In this document: piece after piece, positions 48,124 through 59,958 of the stretch | Numbering within the stretch: the stretch's first letter is position 1 | Layout of the letters: each line of letters starts with the position of its first letter | DNA from: Pseudanabaena yagii GIHE-NHR1 | Lineage (GTDB): Bacteria > Cyanobacteriota > Cyanobacteriia > Pseudanabaenales > Pseudanabaenaceae | Direction of reading: 5' to 3' | Assembly (NCBI RefSeq): GCF_012863495.1 | Contig: NZ_JAAVJL010000002.1 | Span: 312,501-376,500 of the forward strand | Length of the DNA: 64,000 bases | Position numbers and translations under genes: made by a program | The notes under the pieces: model-generated | Database searches by the model: none | What the model was told of the DNA's origin: nothing | What the model saw: the letters and a program-made list of their open reading frames with translations, nothing else

Positions 48124-48645
48124 ATGGATAGTACATTAGCGATCGCATACCTTGGGGCGTTAGTCCTGCTCTTAGCAGGGGTTAGCTGGTTAGTTATCCG
48201 CCAGATTCTCAAAGCCCGTAGCTTAGAAAATGTTATTTCTGAATTGCAACCTAAGCTGCAAAAAGAAAAAGGGACACCCGAAGACTATTACCAACTGGGT
48301 AGCGTATATTTACGCAAAAAGCTTTATGCTCAAGCTATTACCTTATTTAATAAGGCAATCAAAGAAGGTGGTGACAATCTTCCTGAAGTCTACAATGCGT
48401 TAGGATTTTCCTATTTTTCTCAAGATCAGTATGATCTAGCAATCAAAAATTACAAAGAGGCGATCGCTTTACAGGCTGGCTATATCACTGCAATCAATAA
48501 TCTTGGTCATGCCTATGAGAAGAAAAAGTTATTGCCTCAAGCGATCGAGATGTATGAGCAGGTGCTAGTTTTGGACGAAAAAAATGAAACTGCCAAGCGC
48601 CGCCTGAATTCCTTACGCAAACAATTTGTACCTACTGCATCCTAA
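48124..48645 (+). CDS. ycf37: Ycf37-like TPR protein (photosystem I assembly)
   Basis: 173 residues: N-terminal membrane helix (LAIAYLGALVLLLAGVSWLVI) and about three TPRs (PEDYYQLGSVYLRKKLYAQAI; PEVYNALGFSYFSQDQYDLAI; ITAINNLGHAYEKKKLLPQAI) ending in AKRRLNSLRK. The architecture and the KKLYAQA / NNLGHAYEKKKL wording match cyanobacterial Ycf37, implicated in photosystem I accumulation and trimer stability. The stop codon is inside a perfect 25-bp hairpin that probably ends the transcript. Confidence 0.75.
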   Translation: MDSTLAIAYLGALVLLLAGVSWLVIRQILKARSLENVISELQPKLQKEKGTPEDYYQLGSVYLRKKLYAQAITLFNKAIKEGGDNLPEVYNALGFSYFSQDQYDLAIKNYKEAIALQAGYITAINNLGHAYEKKKLLPQAIEMYEQVLVLDEKNETAKRRLNSLRKQFVPTAS

Positions 48646-48690
48646 AAAATGAGAGGCAGCGCTTAGCGCTGCCTCTCATTTTTTAGGATG
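48638..48690. terminator. Perfect 25-bp hairpin containing the ycf37 stop (GC-TTA-GC centre)
   Basis: The arms at 48638-48662 and 48666-48690 are exact complements; the TAA at 48643-48645 and the preceding codon lie in the left arm. A/T runs outside a GC-rich stem make it a plausible bidirectional terminator between convergent ycf37 and mnmA. Confidence 0.85.
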
Positions 48691-48691
48691 T

Positions 48692-48718
48692 AAAAAAACT
48701 TGCAAAGCAAGTTTTTTT
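48692..48718. terminator. Perfect 12-bp hairpin, bidirectional terminator (GC-AAA-GC centre)
   Basis: AAAAAAACTTGC-AAA-GCAAGTTTTTTT: seven A and seven T flank a short GC stem, two bases from the mnmA stop. It is a good intrinsic terminator for the minus-strand mnmA. Confidence 0.8.
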
Positions 48719-48720
48719 GT

Positions 48721-49833
48721 TTAGATTTTGGACTCGATCAGTCCGCCTCCGAGCAGCAAGTCATCTCGATAAAAGACGGCTGCTTGTCCGGGGGTAATGC
48801 TAAATTGAGGCTCATCAAAGACGATGCGGGCGCGATCTCCTGATAGCGGAATTACCGTTGCCCCCGCAGGCACAGTACGATAACGGACTTGTACGTCCGC
48901 ATGGAAAGGGATATCAGTAGGAGCCATCGATACCCAGTTAACTTGATTGATTGTGCATTCTTTATCATGGGCTTCAGAGCGATCGCCAACAATCACTTCA
49001 TTTTTAATCGGGTCAAGGGCAATCACATAAAGAGGATTTGCCGCCGCTACACCTAAACCTTTGCGTTGACCGATGGTGTAATGATATGTGCCATCATGCT
49101 CACCCAATACATTGCCATTTGTATCAACAATTTTGCCTTGGACAGGTGTGAGATATTTATCGAGAAAAGCTTTCATAGAGCCATTAGCTTCTACAAGACA
49201 GAGATCCATACTTTCGGGCTTTTCGGCAGTAGCTAAGCCAAATTCAGCAGCAATTTTGCGAGTTTCAACTTTAGTGGTATTACCTAGAGGAAAAACACAG
49301 CAGCTTAACTCCTCTTGTCCGACTTCATAGAGAAAATAGGATTGATCCTTAGTATTGTCAATGGCACGACGTAGTTCATAGCGTCCCGATTCGGGATTGA
49401 AATTGAGCTTGGCATAATGTCCCGTAGCAATTTTGTTGATGCCCAATTTTTCACGGGCATAGGTCATCATGGGGGTAAATTTCACGGCTTTGTTACAGCG
49501 TGAACAGGGCAGAGGTGTAGAGCCTGCCGCATAGCCAGTAACGAGATAATTGATAATATTTTCTTCAAAGACATCACGACTATCGACAATTTCGTGATGA
49601 ATGCCTAATTCTTCGCATAGACGTGCGGCATCGACCATTCCTTCAGAACAGCATTGTCCTTTGCCACGCATTAACCACAGCGTTAAGCCTGTGACATCAT
49701 AGCCTGTACGATGTAATAGGGCTGCGGCAACAGAACTATCCACGCCGCCCGATAAGCCGACAACTACCTTTTCTTTGATTTGGGTTTGCTCTGTTGTTAA
49801 GGTTATGTTTGACATTTGCTGTGATCGAACCAT
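48721..49833 (-). CDS. mnmA: tRNA-specific 2-thiouridylase MnmA
   Basis: ATP-dependent enzyme that thiolates U34 of tRNA-Glu/Gln/Lys. 370 residues: PP-loop [15 protein letters not shown] near the N-terminus, [12 protein letters not shown], catalytic cysteine region [27 protein letters not shown], the second cysteine CVFPLG, and the C-terminal beta-barrel ([11 protein letters not shown]). The start may be the ATG at 49833 or at 49815 (MSNITL); both precede the PP-loop. Confidence 0.95.
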   Translation of the reverse strand: MVRSQQMSNITLTTEQTQIKEKVVVGLSGGVDSSVAAALLHRTGYDVTGLTLWLMRGKGQCCSEGMVDAARLCEELGIHHEIVDSRDVFEENIINYLVTGYAAGSTPLPCSRCNKAVKFTPMMTYAREKLGINKIATGHYAKLNFNPESGRYELRRAIDNTKDQSYFLYEVGQEELSCCVFPLGNTTKVETRKIAAEFGLATAEKPESMDLCLVEANGSMKAFLDKYLTPVQGKIVDTNGNVLGEHDGTYHYTIGQRKGLGVAAANPLYVIALDPIKNEVIVGDRSEAHDKECTINQVNWVSMAPTDIPFHADVQVRYRTVPAGATVIPLSGDRARIVFDEPQFSITPGQAAVFYRDDLLLGGGLIESKI

Positions 49834-49891
49834 TCAAACTCAATTGTAATACTAAGAATCAAAATCGCGTTGCTTTTCGCTGTAACCCAAT

Positions 49892-49948
49892 GCATCAAAA
49901 TAAAAGGAAAGGCTTTGCTTTGCAAAGCCTTTCCTTTTATTTTGATGC
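49892..49948. terminator. Perfect 27-bp hairpin (GC-TTT-GC centre)
   Basis: The arms at 49892-49918 and 49922-49948 are exact complements. The minus-strand gene ending at 49937 takes its stop and last codons from the right arm. Confidence 0.85.
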
Positions 49949-50311
49949 TGTATAACTTCGCCAACCACCATAGGCAGTTATTTCCTTCTGTTCTTCACAT
50001 AGGAATGGTTCGCCTAAAACGCCTAATACTTCCTGTTGGCTTGCCAGAATAATTTTGCCAATACATAACCCCGCAGGTTCTGACAAGAGAATTTCCCCAA
50101 GGGCAGCAGGAGTAATTGACCAGATTTCTAAAGCGATCGCTTGTCCGTTTTCGCTAACTCTAAGCATGGCGGGATGGCGATCGCGGATCGACCAAAGCCG
50201 ATAAATGGGGGCAGTTATATCTTCTCTGATAAAGGTAGCACCAACTTTCTGTAAGTTCCCATTTAATTCCAAACCTCGCATCAAAGTGCCATTAACTGCA
50301 AATTCAATCAT
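49937..50311 (-). CDS. Allophanate hydrolase C-terminal-like / gamma-glutamylcyclotransferase-fold protein
   Basis: ~124 residues from the ATG at 50311 (MIEFAVNGTLMRGLELNGNL). The sequence continues VGATFIREDITAPIYRLWSIRDRHPAMLRV and ...GLCIGKIILASQQEVLGVLGEPFLCEEQKEITAYGGW. It closely resembles the stand-alone AtzF/allophanate hydrolase C-terminal domain family with a GGCT-like fold. The amidase part is absent, so urea carboxylation is not implied. An alternative ATG at 50332 adds seven residues; the frame further upstream enters a hairpin and is rejected. Confidence 0.75.
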   Translation of the reverse strand: MIEFAVNGTLMRGLELNGNLQKVGATFIREDITAPIYRLWSIRDRHPAMLRVSENGQAIALEIWSITPAALGEILLSEPAGLCIGKIILASQQEVLGVLGEPFLCEEQKEITAYGGWRSYTASK

Positions 50312-50361
50312 ATTTACGCGGTTCTCATCCATTATATTAAAGCGCTTTGCGCTCAACCCTA

Positions 50362-50418
50362 AACCAAGAAATTTTTTAAAAGTGTTGCTCAGCAACACTT
50401 TTAAAAAATTTCTTGGTT
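50362..50418. repeat. Perfect 27-bp hairpin (GC-TCA-GC centre)
   Basis: AACCAAGAAATTTTTTAAAA with GTGTTGC, and its exact complement, around TCA. It lies between ligA (upstream on the minus strand) and the allophanate-hydrolase-like gene. A mini-version (AGCGCTTTGCGCT, 50341-50353) is adjacent. Confidence 0.85.
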
Positions 50419-50437
50419 CGTTTAGTCAGAAATTGCT

Positions 50438-52638
<2,201 letters not shown>

Positions 52639-52662
52639 TCAATATTCTAAGCAAATTTATCA

Positions 52663-55287
52663 TCAAATTACCTCATTAACTGGGAAGCGGTCTATAAGTT
52701 GAGCAGCTTGCTTCGCAGATTGATACATTTCCGTTGGCAAGTGGGGAACATGGGGGATTTGATAGAGTAGATCAATGGTGCGCCGCATCAGACGGACAAT
52801 ATCACCTTCATCAAGATTGGTGTTTTGGCATAGTTCCATCCATTCCATTCCTAATGCCCATTGCTCAACAAGTCCTGTTAGTTCATAATCTAGCCATGCA
52901 GGAATATCCACTAAATGACGACGCTGGACTTGGATTAACTCACGGCGGCGATCGCGCAAACCATCAAGGGCATCCTCAACCGTTGGCGATAAGCCAAACT
53001 TAATCCAGTTGTCAGGACGGCTGTTTTCACTGACTATCGCAGCACAGACCGTGGCAAGATGGTGGGGGGCAAGATGGTCTAGCTCTCCTGAAAGTAAGGC
53101 GCAGGCTAACCAAAGTTCATTTTCACCACGCAGAGCTGCCACGACTTGACCAACATCGGTGGGCTGGGTTTCTTGGAGACATCCGTAGGCTTGAAGAATA
53201 TTGACTAAGCTCATAAACTCCTGCCAATGCCTTTGGCGGCGATCATTGACCACCTTTTGCTGAAATTCGATTTGGCGTTGTAACTGTTCGAGTCGATTAA
53301 CTTTTTTGAAGACAGCGCCGCGATCGCTCATTTTAGAAACAGGATGACGATCCATTTCAGATTCGATCGCTATAACTCTTGCCTGTTGTTGCAGAACTTC
53401 GGGAGCTAACTCTGGTGGTGGTAGTGGAGTAATGGTTTGCGCGATCGCCAAGCTGGTCTCATCACCATCAATTGATTGTCCGGGACGCAATGCTAACTTG
53501 GCGGGATATGCAATATCTCCATCTAGTAATAAATCACTGCCGACTAAGACAATATCTTTATAACCTGCTACATACCAGCGATTATCGCGACCAAGGCAGA
53601 CAAACCAAGGGAACTGCCCAGAGCCTTGCACCTTGGCGGCTAGTACCGTATGTACGATCAAGCCCTTATTGGTGCGAATGGTCAGAGGTGAACCTGACAA
53701 TAAATAGGGCGCATAGGATGCTAAGTCATGTAAACGGGTTTCTTCTGCCTGTTGGGCGAGAAGTTTGAGTAGTCGCTTTTCCTCACGGAGGCGATCGCGC
53801 AATTTATCATAGGCTTCCAATTGTTTTAAATCAACATGGGCTAAATCTTTCTCTAATTTCGCAATTTGTTCAATTACTGCTTCTAAATTCTGGATTTGTG
53901 GAGCCAGATTGAGGTCAGCAAGATATTGACCAAAGCTTCTTTCTACCAGATCTCTAGCTTGATCAAGGGAATGGGTTTGCAAGAGATTCATCACCATGCC
54001 ATAGCTAGGAGCGAACTGGCTTACAAGGGGATCGGCGCTGGAGGTGGCAAGATGGGCAGCTTCCTTGGCTCCCTCAAAGGGCGTTTGCACAGTGACGACA
54101 TAGCCCACCTCATCCATGCCCCTACGTCCTGCTCTACCTGCCATTTGCAGGAATTCTGAAGCGGTAAGTAATCGATGTCCGCGATCGGTACGCTTAGAGA
54201 TGCTAGAGATTACCGTCGTGCGTGCTGGCATATTAATTCCCGCCGCCAAAGTCTCTGTAGCAAAGACAACTTTAATCAATCCCTGTTGAAATAGTTCTTC
54301 AACAAATCCTTTCCACGCGGGTAAAATTCCTGCATGATGTGCGGCAATACCACGATAGAGGGCATCAATATGTAAAGGTTTGCCAATATCGGGATTGGTT
54401 GCGATAAAAGCATCAATTTGAGGTTTCAGGCGCAGTGATTCTTCGGCATTAACGAGGGAAACATTTCCCAATTCTGTAATCGCTTTATCACAGCCGCGAC
54501 GACTAAAGATAAAGTAAATTGCAGGCAACATATCACGCTGCCGTAAATGAGAAACAACAGTTCCAATCGTAGGGACAATTTTATGTCGTTCTTCTTTAGT
54601 TGGTGGTTTGTTTGTGAGAGGCTTTAGTCTAGGATTAATCTTTTGATTGGAACTATCTAATAGAGGGAAAAACCCTTTGCTATTGCAGAAAGAATGTTCG
54701 AGGGGAACGGGACGAAAATCAGAATAGATTAACTCAGTTTTTCCATGAACTTTGTTCAGCCAATCCGTTAATTGTTGACTATTTGCTACCGTTGCTGAAA
54801 GGGCTACTAATTGGACTTCTGCGGGACAATAAACGATTGATTCTTCCCAAACTGTTCCTCTTTGGCGATCATTCATGTAGTGACATTCATCGAGAACCAC
54901 TACTTCCACATCCGTCAGTGATGTTCCCACTTCACCAATTGGCGTACCATAGAGCATATTCCGAAAAATCTCAGTAGTCATCACTAAAATCGGCGCGTCA
55001 CGATTAACCGATAAGTCACCTGTCAATAACCCCACCTTATCGTCACCAAACTGTTGGCGAAAATCCCGTAATTTCTGATTTGAGAGCGCTTTGAGCGGTG
55101 TAGTATAAAAAACGCGGCGATTACCAGCCAATGCTGCATGAATGGCATACTCACCGATAAGGGTTTTTCCTGAACCAGTGGGCGCACAAACGACGACCGA
55201 CTTACCCGCTTGCAAGGCGGCGATCGCCTGTAGTTGAAACTGGTCAAGTGAAAACGGATATAGTTCTTGTGGGTCTAATGCTTGCAC
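52663..55287 (-). CDS. Ski2/Mtr4-like DExH-box RNA helicase
   Basis: 874 residues. Helicase motifs: Q-like FSLDQFQLQAIAAL, Walker A CAPTGSGKT, TTPLKALSNQK, DECH (VVLDECHYMND), SAT, and in RecA2 FSRRGCDKAI, HHAGILP, FATETLAAGINMPART and QMAGRAGRRG. The C-terminal ~400 residues are helical with an Mtr4-like helical bundle. Such proteins are conserved in cyanobacteria and plastids and are assumed to unwind structured RNA for degradation or rRNA maturation. The start is GTG at 55287. Confidence 0.9.
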   Translation of the reverse strand: MQALDPQELYPFSLDQFQLQAIAALQAGKSVVVCAPTGSGKTLIGEYAIHAALAGNRRVFYTTPLKALSNQKLRDFRQQFGDDKVGLLTGDLSVNRDAPILVMTTEIFRNMLYGTPIGEVGTSLTDVEVVVLDECHYMNDRQRGTVWEESIVYCPAEVQLVALSATVANSQQLTDWLNKVHGKTELIYSDFRPVPLEHSFCNSKGFFPLLDSSNQKINPRLKPLTNKPPTKEERHKIVPTIGTVVSHLRQRDMLPAIYFIFSRRGCDKAITELGNVSLVNAEESLRLKPQIDAFIATNPDIGKPLHIDALYRGIAAHHAGILPAWKGFVEELFQQGLIKVVFATETLAAGINMPARTTVISSISKRTDRGHRLLTASEFLQMAGRAGRRGMDEVGYVVTVQTPFEGAKEAAHLATSSADPLVSQFAPSYGMVMNLLQTHSLDQARDLVERSFGQYLADLNLAPQIQNLEAVIEQIAKLEKDLAHVDLKQLEAYDKLRDRLREEKRLLKLLAQQAEETRLHDLASYAPYLLSGSPLTIRTNKGLIVHTVLAAKVQGSGQFPWFVCLGRDNRWYVAGYKDIVLVGSDLLLDGDIAYPAKLALRPGQSIDGDETSLAIAQTITPLPPPELAPEVLQQQARVIAIESEMDRHPVSKMSDRGAVFKKVNRLEQLQRQIEFQQKVVNDRRQRHWQEFMSLVNILQAYGCLQETQPTDVGQVVAALRGENELWLACALLSGELDHLAPHHLATVCAAIVSENSRPDNWIKFGLSPTVEDALDGLRDRRRELIQVQRRHLVDIPAWLDYELTGLVEQWALGMEWMELCQNTNLDEGDIVRLMRRTIDLLYQIPHVPHLPTEMYQSAKQAAQLIDRFPVNEVI

Positions 55288-55372
55288 GCACTTTTGCCTG
55301 AGTAAATATACTTAATGTTGAGTGGGCAATAATGGTTAAATGCTTGCCTAGCCTTCTATAGTATCCTATCGC

Positions 55373-55411
55373 AGAGATGAGTGGCGGCGCGAAGCGCCGC
55401 CACTCATCTCT
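55373..55411. repeat. Perfect 18-bp hairpin (GC-GAA-GC centre)
   Basis: AGAGATGAGTGGCGGCGC and exact complement around GAA. Its inner 29 bases (GAGTGGCGGCGC-GAA-...) also form the centre of the hairpin at 63100, with different outer arms. Confidence 0.85.
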
Positions 55412-55419
55412 TTGTTTTT

Positions 55420-55452
55420 GTTTGTTGACCCGCCGAAGGCGGGTCAACAAAC
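55420..55452. repeat. Perfect 15-bp hairpin (GCC-GAA-GGC centre)
   Basis: GTTTGTTGACCCGCC and exact complement around GAA, eight bases after the previous hairpin. The 204-bp gap 55288-55491 contains these two structures and no gene. Confidence 0.8.
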
Positions 55453-55491
55453 CTTTGTACCTCGCTTAATTTCTAAGCATTGCAGGAATAG

Positions 55492-56229
55492 CTAAGGCTT
55501 TTCAAGAGCCTTGACTGCCATGTTGTATTGTTCGCTATTGCCTTGTTGCTTAAAAAGTTCCGCCGCTTTCTTTAAATCGGCTTTTTCACCTTGCTTATCT
55601 TTTAACCCTGATTTGGCAATTCCGCGATTGTAGTAAGCGGCAGCAAGACCTCTAATCCCCCAGTTACGATCAATTTTGATCGCTTCGTTATAATCCTCGA
55701 TCGCATCTTTCATGTTGCCTGACGCATATCTCACGACTCCCCGATTGTAGTAGGCAAGCGAAAAGTCAGGCTTAAGTCGAATTGCTTCATTCCAGTCTTC
55801 GAGTGCGCCCTGATAATCACCTAGGGTGTACTTCACTAAGCCGCGATCGCAGTAGGCTTTAGCATCATCCAGTTTGAGGCTAATGGCTTGTTTGTAATCA
55901 GCAACGACTGGATCTCCTCCTTTTTCCTTTTGGGCAATATCGTGCTTCTGGTAATAAAGAAAATACTCAGGATTCAAACGAATAGACTCACTCCAGTCTG
56001 CGATCGCCCCTTTGTAATCTTTTTTAGCGACCTTATCATTACCACTATTCACAAAAGATTGCGCCTTAGTATCTTGTTCTGACTTGGGAGTAGGAGATAC
56101 TTCACTAGTTGGGGTTAAAGGAGGATTGCCTGTCTTTTGTTGAAATAGAAAGTAGCTTACAAGTGCCAACCCACTGATCAGGAAAAAGGCGATGAGTATA
56201 ACTACGATCTTTTGATTACTTTTTGCCAT
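55492..56229 (-). CDS. TPR protein with N-terminal membrane anchor
   Basis: 245 residues: membrane helix (VVILIAFFLISGLALVSYFLF), a Pro/Ser/Thr linker and five TPR-like units (AIADWSESIRLNPEYFLYY; AKAYCDRGLVKYTLGDYQGAL; SLAYYNRGVVRYASGNMKDAI; AAYYNRGIAKSGL). It probably anchors a protein-interaction scaffold facing the periplasm or cytoplasm. It follows the adenylate cyclase gene by 4 bp on the same strand, so the two are likely one operon. Confidence 0.8.
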   Translation of the reverse strand: MAKSNQKIVVILIAFFLISGLALVSYFLFQQKTGNPPLTPTSEVSPTPKSEQDTKAQSFVNSGNDKVAKKDYKGAIADWSESIRLNPEYFLYYQKHDIAQKEKGGDPVVADYKQAISLKLDDAKAYCDRGLVKYTLGDYQGALEDWNEAIRLKPDFSLAYYNRGVVRYASGNMKDAIEDYNEAIKIDRNWGIRGLAAAYYNRGIAKSGLKDKQGEKADLKKAAELFKQQGNSEQYNMAVKALEKP

Positions 56230-56233
56230 TAAC

Positions 56234-58873
56234 TTATTTCTCCGTCAGTCTCCATACTCCGTCCCAATCATCTTCAGGAGCATTCAGCAAGAAGTGTTGA
56301 CAACGGGTGATATGAATATTTGCTGCCTTATTGCTCTTATCGAGTTCTAAGACCTCGGCAAACTCAGCCATAGCTTTACTAAATCTACGATTGAGATAAT
56401 GTTCTCGCCCTGTATGATAATGCTCGATGATTTGCGATTGAATGTCACCAATTGGATCTGACTTTAAACCGATTAATTCAAAAACGCTGACGGGTTGATT
56501 TTTGCCTTTCACTTGGATGCGATCAAGTTCGCGTACCCAGATGCGATCGCCACAAAGTTTATAAGTAGTTTCGCTAATAATGGCATCCGTGCCATATTGC
56601 TTGCTGGCTCCCTCTAGTCTGGAACCAAGATTGACACCATCGCCGATCGCAGTAAATTCCATCCGTCTGGTGGAGCCAATATTGCCACTGATCACGGTGT
56701 CGGAGTTAATCCCGATGCCGATCTTGATCGTCGCCATATCGATTTCTTTTTGGTTTCTGGGCTTTAATTTCTCAATCCGCTTGACATTAAACTCTTGGAG
56801 GCGATGGCGCATATCGATCGCAGTTTGCACAGCCATCCAAGCATGATCAGGAATAGGCAAAGGCGAGCCAAATACCGCCATAATCGCATCACCGATATAC
56901 TTATCAAGCGTGCCTTTATAGTTAAAGACCGCTTCCACCATGGTTTCAAAATACTCATTGAGCATTAGCACCACATCTTCGGCGGCGAGGGACTCAGTTA
57001 AGGTAGTGTAGCTCCGAATATCAGAGAAGAGTACGGAAACTTCTTTGCGATCGCCTCCCATCTTGGCATCACCACCCGCTAAGAGCTGTTCCGCTAGCTC
57101 TTGGGTCATGTAGCGGTACATGGTGCTCTTGAGCCGCTTTTCTTGGCTGATGTCTTCCATTACCACCAGTGCCCCACGCACACCTTCACCCTCATCACCC
57201 TCTGACATCGTATTGATGGAGATATTGATGCTGTGTTGCTCACCGTCAGTAGAGCGGAGAGTTTGGTCAGGATAATATTGTTTCCGCGATTTATCATCAC
57301 TACCTGCCAAGCTATTTTCAAACCACTTGGTAAAGTTGGCAGTCTCGATGTCAATTAGTTCATAAACCGATCGCCCTTCGAGGGAAGTATTACCCACACC
57401 CAGCAAGTCGTAGGCGCGTTCATTTGCGGCAATAATTTTGCCATGCTTATCAGTGGAGATCACACCATCGGATAGGCTTCGCAGAATGTCCTTTTGCATT
57501 TGCTGCTCTTGCTTCACCTTGGCGAATAGTTTGGCATTTTCTAACGCTACCCCAGCTTGCACGTTGAAGACCTTCATGAATTCTTCATCGTTACTGTTAA
57601 AGCTTGCCTTAAAGCGATCGGGAGCTGCTGGCCAAGTGATGGGATCATATTCAGGAAAATCGCCACGTTGTACTTTATTAACTAGCTGCGTGACTCCAAT
57701 TAACTCCTTATTTGAGTTAAAAATTGGCATACAAAGCAGACTACAGGTGCGATAACCGTTAGCTTGGTCAAATTTTTTGGAATTATCCGCATCGGGATGT
57801 TCGTACAGGTCAAAGGGAATATTCAATACTTCCCCTGTAATTGCCACGCGCCCCACATAGCCGATGCCCATTGGTACACGCAGTTCCTTAGTCGTACCAT
57901 CGTGATTGACGATCTGTGTCCAAAGATCATTGCGATCGCGATCGATAAGCCATAGAGTACTGCGATCGGCATTCATTAAGAGCTTGGCTTCATCCATCAC
58001 CTTTTTCAAGGTTGCCTCTAGATCCAAACTTTGTCCTAGAGACATGGCGGCTTTCATCAAGGCATCCGCAGCACGTTGTTTTTGGGCAGCAGAATAAAAA
58101 GCCTGTGAGCTTTCTAAAATGAGGCGCATCGATGGCGCAAATTGGGCAAATAGGGCTTGATCCTCTTCTGTAAAGCCAACATTATCCACCCGATCTTCGA
58201 GGGGAATTGAAGGATCACTGATCTGTAACTTATTGATTAATTGGACTACAGCTACTAATTGATCGTTGTCATTTAATAGGGGCATCGCCAGCATGGAATA
58301 GGTGCGGTAGCCCGTGCGCTCAAATTGTTTCTTAGCTTGAGTCGATCGCGGATCATCAAAAAAGTCGAAGGGAATATTAACAGTTTTACGATAGGTAGCC
58401 ACCTCACCCGCAATGCTGGTCGGCTCCGTAGAAATGCGAATTTCAATATTTTTGCCGTCTTCACTGGGTACATTCGTCCAGAGTTGATTCTTGTCGGCAT
58501 CTAGTAAAAAAATGGTGGTGCGATCGGCTGAGAGCAATTCACCTATTTTGCCGCGAATTGCTTGGAGCATTTCGTCAAGGATCACGTCAAAATCGGTATT
58601 GAGCATTCCGAGGGTTTGATTGACGATCCGCAGGCGTTGCTCAACATCGTTAACAACTTGGCTAAACTTTTCGGGAGTTAGTGGCGCTAGTACCGAGGCG
58701 AAATTACCGCCCGTGGTCACAACCAAGGCACTAGAAGGCGCAGAACTTTCTTGGAAAGATGAAGCTGGGGAAGGCTTGCTGTGCTTGGCAGGTGGAAATT
58801 CACTCTCTGCAATCACATCAATCGTCGCGTGGGTGTCTATGGATGGTATGCGAGAAGGGGATGATTGTGTCAT
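56234..58873 (-). CDS. CyaB-type adenylate cyclase (GAF-GAF-PAS-class III cyclase)
   Basis: 879 residues from the ATG at 58873; a TTG at 58903 adds ten. Two GAF domains carry the PDE-like regulatory motif variants (NIPFDFFDDPRSTQAKKQFE and NIPFDLYEHPDADNSKKFD, each followed by QLINK/QLVNK). A PAS follows (ISTDKHGKIIAANERAYDL), then a class III cyclase with VSVLFSDIRSYTTLTE, DKYIGDAIMAVFG and EFTAIGDGVNLGSRLEGASKQ, and a C-terminal TPR-like stretch. The layout is that of Anabaena CyaB1/CyaB2, where GAF domains bind cAMP and activate the enzyme. Metal Asp residues, substrate Lys and Arg are present. Confidence 0.88.
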   Translation of the reverse strand: MTQSSPSRIPSIDTHATIDVIAESEFPPAKHSKPSPASSFQESSAPSSALVVTTGGNFASVLAPLTPEKFSQVVNDVEQRLRIVNQTLGMLNTDFDVILDEMLQAIRGKIGELLSADRTTIFLLDADKNQLWTNVPSEDGKNIEIRISTEPTSIAGEVATYRKTVNIPFDFFDDPRSTQAKKQFERTGYRTYSMLAMPLLNDNDQLVAVVQLINKLQISDPSIPLEDRVDNVGFTEEDQALFAQFAPSMRLILESSQAFYSAAQKQRAADALMKAAMSLGQSLDLEATLKKVMDEAKLLMNADRSTLWLIDRDRNDLWTQIVNHDGTTKELRVPMGIGYVGRVAITGEVLNIPFDLYEHPDADNSKKFDQANGYRTCSLLCMPIFNSNKELIGVTQLVNKVQRGDFPEYDPITWPAAPDRFKASFNSNDEEFMKVFNVQAGVALENAKLFAKVKQEQQMQKDILRSLSDGVISTDKHGKIIAANERAYDLLGVGNTSLEGRSVYELIDIETANFTKWFENSLAGSDDKSRKQYYPDQTLRSTDGEQHSINISINTMSEGDEGEGVRGALVVMEDISQEKRLKSTMYRYMTQELAEQLLAGGDAKMGGDRKEVSVLFSDIRSYTTLTESLAAEDVVLMLNEYFETMVEAVFNYKGTLDKYIGDAIMAVFGSPLPIPDHAWMAVQTAIDMRHRLQEFNVKRIEKLKPRNQKEIDMATIKIGIGINSDTVISGNIGSTRRMEFTAIGDGVNLGSRLEGASKQYGTDAIISETTYKLCGDRIWVRELDRIQVKGKNQPVSVFELIGLKSDPIGDIQSQIIEHYHTGREHYLNRRFSKAMAEFAEVLELDKSNKAANIHITRCQHFLLNAPEDDWDGVWRLTEK

Positions 58874-59065
58874 ATCAGCACTAAGATTTTCGGTTAGTCC
58901 CAACTTTAAGAGTCTTGATGTTAATCCAAGCGCTCTTGTTCCACTTGCATAGTTTTTGCTTTTAGACTACGCAAAGCCGCTTTTAGTCAAACTGAAAACG
59001 CTATACTAGCATCCCTCAGATTGCGATCGCAAACCCAGTGGCTTAAGACAGCAATTCTCATTATA

Positions 59066-59153
59066 AAAATTAGTTTTGCGAAAGCTAACCTTAGGCTGGT
59101 TTTCACAAAACTAATTTTGGTGTTTTCAGGAACCTTGGCTAAGGAAACACCAA
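59066..59153. repeat. Two adjacent imperfect inverted repeats
   Basis: AAAATTAGTTTTG pairs with CAAAACTAATTTT (59066-59118), and TTGGTGTTTTC with GAAACACCAA (to 59153). They fill the middle of the 326-bp gap 58904-59229, where no gene is visible. The word AGCAATTCTCATTAT just before them also occurs upstream of rpoB. Confidence 0.6.
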
Positions 59154-59229
59154 AATTGTTTTCATGAAAGAATCGTGGCGCTTCATACCGCAATGCCTTT
59201 GGGGCTTGACGATGTTAATGGGCATGATA

Positions 59230-59778
59230 CTAATGATCATGTTTAAGACGATCTGGCTCAAGGCGATTTAAGATCATGTCGAAAAGCCTATCGCTAACGG
59301 CTTCAGGGGTTTCATTGGCATTGACCATAATCGAGATGTCGGCTTGGGCATAGCGATCGCGCCTTTGCTCGTAAATATCATTGAGGCGTTGTAAAGGATC
59401 TTCTGTTTGTAATAGGGGGCGATGCTCAGATTCAGTCTTGAGGCGATCGTACAAAACCTCTACGGGTACGTCGATCCATACCACAATCCCGTCATGTAAA
59501 TGTGACCAATTCAGCGATCGCATGACAATGCCGCCACCAGTGGCAACCACTAAGCGGGTATATGCCGATACTTGCGAGAGGATCTGCTGTTCGAGATCCC
59601 GAAAACTATCTTCCCCCTCATTGGCAAAGATTTCGGGAATTGATTTACCTGCACATTGCTCAATGAGTGGGTCTGTATCCACAAAGTTGTAATGTACTTT
59701 TTGCGCTAAAAGCTTACCGATGGTACTTTTGCCAGCACCCATCATTCCAATCAAAAATATATTCGTTCCGTTGAGCAT
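59230..59778 (-). CDS. aroK: Shikimate kinase
   Basis: Phosphorylates shikimate in aromatic amino acid synthesis. 182 residues from the ATG at 59778 (MLNGTNIFLIGMMGAGKST). P-loop GMMGAGKST, substrate Asp in DTDPLIE, FRDLE, VVATGGGIVMR and the lid arginine region RPLLQ are all visible. The frame extends upstream to 59832, but those codons belong to a perfect 27-bp hairpin just 13 bases before the ATG, so the shorter start is correct. Confidence 0.93.
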   Translation of the reverse strand: MLNGTNIFLIGMMGAGKSTIGKLLAQKVHYNFVDTDPLIEQCAGKSIPEIFANEGEDSFRDLEQQILSQVSAYTRLVVATGGGIVMRSLNWSHLHDGIVVWIDVPVEVLYDRLKTESEHRPLLQTEDPLQRLNDIYEQRRDRYAQADISIMVNANETPEAVSDRLFDMILNRLEPDRLKHDH

Positions 59779-59790
59779 GTGCTTAGTTAA

Positions 59791-59847
59791 TAAAGAACCA
59801 ATTTTTTGTGGTACAGCAAAGCTGTACCACAAAAAATTGGTTCTTTA
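59791..59847. repeat. Perfect 27-bp hairpin in the aroK leader (GC-AAA-GC centre)
   Basis: TAAAGAACCAATTTTTTGTG with GTACAGC, and its exact complement, around AAA. It lies immediately upstream of aroK on the minus strand and ~110 bp upstream of the divergent GTPase gene. Confidence 0.85.
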
Positions 59848-59958
59848 TTTTACTGCACAGCCCTTAGCGCAAAAAACACGAAAGTTGTTTAAAAATCACC
59901 TAGAATCATTTATTGTCATCTGACGCTTGTAATGAAACTGTAAAAGAGTACGTTGTGA

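Noticed and set aside
58987-59193. A 68-codon minus-strand open frame upstream of the adenylate cyclase
   Set aside because: It runs through two inverted repeats, has no recognisable protein character, and its neighbours' start sites do not need it.
59779-59832. Longer N-terminus for shikimate kinase
   Set aside because: The additional codons are one arm of a perfect 27-bp hairpin, and the internal ATG at 59778 is followed directly by the P-loop strand.
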